Positions 63,889-64,000 of a stretch of 64,000 bases of DNA are shown here, in pieces. The stretch spans positions 1 to 64,000 of the forward strand of contig JASBRJ010000143.1 of assembly GCA_030149525.1 (NCBI GenBank). The letters are read 5' to 3'. Under the pieces are notes generated by a model. The model saw only the letters and a list, made by a program, of their open reading frames with translations, had not been told where the DNA came from and did no database searches. How positions within the stretch are numbered: position 1 is the stretch's first letter; each line of letters opens with the position of its first letter. The translations under genes and the position numbers were made by a program. This DNA comes from a bacterium (GTDB lineage Bacteria; Vulcanimicrobiota; Xenobia; Xenobiales; JADMJV01).

Positions 63889-64000
63889 TCCTTCAGATCA
63901 CATCAGTTTTTTTATGATTGCACAAATCTTTATAAGGAATCACACGATCCTCAGTGCGTACCTTTGTACGCAACGGCCATAATAGTCAGAACTCAGGCCA

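Overview
This 64 kb window is bacterial chromosome (standard code, roughly half G+C). It has three parts: an integrated accessory element on the left (about 1-20,000), an ordinary chromosomal stretch (20,000-37,850), and the ribosomal-protein, translation-factor and RNA-polymerase block (37,850-64,000, all on the minus strand). Type IV pilus/type II secretion pseudopilins, a membrane Ser/Thr kinase with the kinase domain at the C-terminus, and an rplQ-ecfA arrangement are present. I cannot assign a phylum from the sequence alone; it is probably an uncultivated lineage.

Element (1-19,999). A phage-type tyrosine integrase lies against the 3' end of tRNA-Trp, in an operon with a repressor-like HTH protein. 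Facing it is a lytic/replication-like arm of small HTH proteins, a replication initiator and an excisionase-like protein. The initiator gene carries four dyad-symmetric iterons followed by an A+T-rich purine/pyrimidine tract, the layout of the lambda O/ori region. A tape-measure-like protein is the only clear virion gene. Two serine recombinases, two ImmA/IrrE-like proteins that have lost the HExxH zinc site, and a three-gene overlapping cassette ending in an LRAT-like protein make up the rest. The most novel-looking item is a pair of related ~350-nt intergenic blocks (about 2,948-3,316 and 9,919-10,277). Their predicted stems are kept by compensatory base changes and by G-U pairs valid only on the plus strand, so they look like two copies of an undescribed structured RNA, each divergent from an operon carrying a dead ImmA-like gene. 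No second tRNA-Trp end was found, so the left attachment site is probably outside the window or degraded.

Chromosomal middle. tRNA-Trp, a tandem UspA protein, a CdsA-like membrane protein, lhgO, msrA, an RNase II/R-family exoribonuclease, an inositol-phosphatase-family gene, a Ser/Thr kinase, a four-gene pilus/secretion operon, guaA, tyrS and a fused double-ATPase ABC protein. msrA has an in-frame TGA exactly at its catalytic cysteine, followed at the expected distance by a stem-loop that fits a bacterial SECIS element, so it is best read as a selenoprotein.

Ribosomal block. In transcription order: rpoB, an MscS channel with a cyclic-nucleotide domain, rpsL-rpsG-fusA-tuf, rpsJ-rplC-rplD-rplW, then rplB through rplQ with secY, adk, map, infA, rpmJ and rpoA. 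Three departures stand out. rpoC is missing from its usual place after rpoB, and the channel gene sits there instead. rpsN and rpmD are missing from the spc region. A 274-bp gap with a perfect 13-bp hairpin and a good promoter splits the S10 operon between rplW and rplB.
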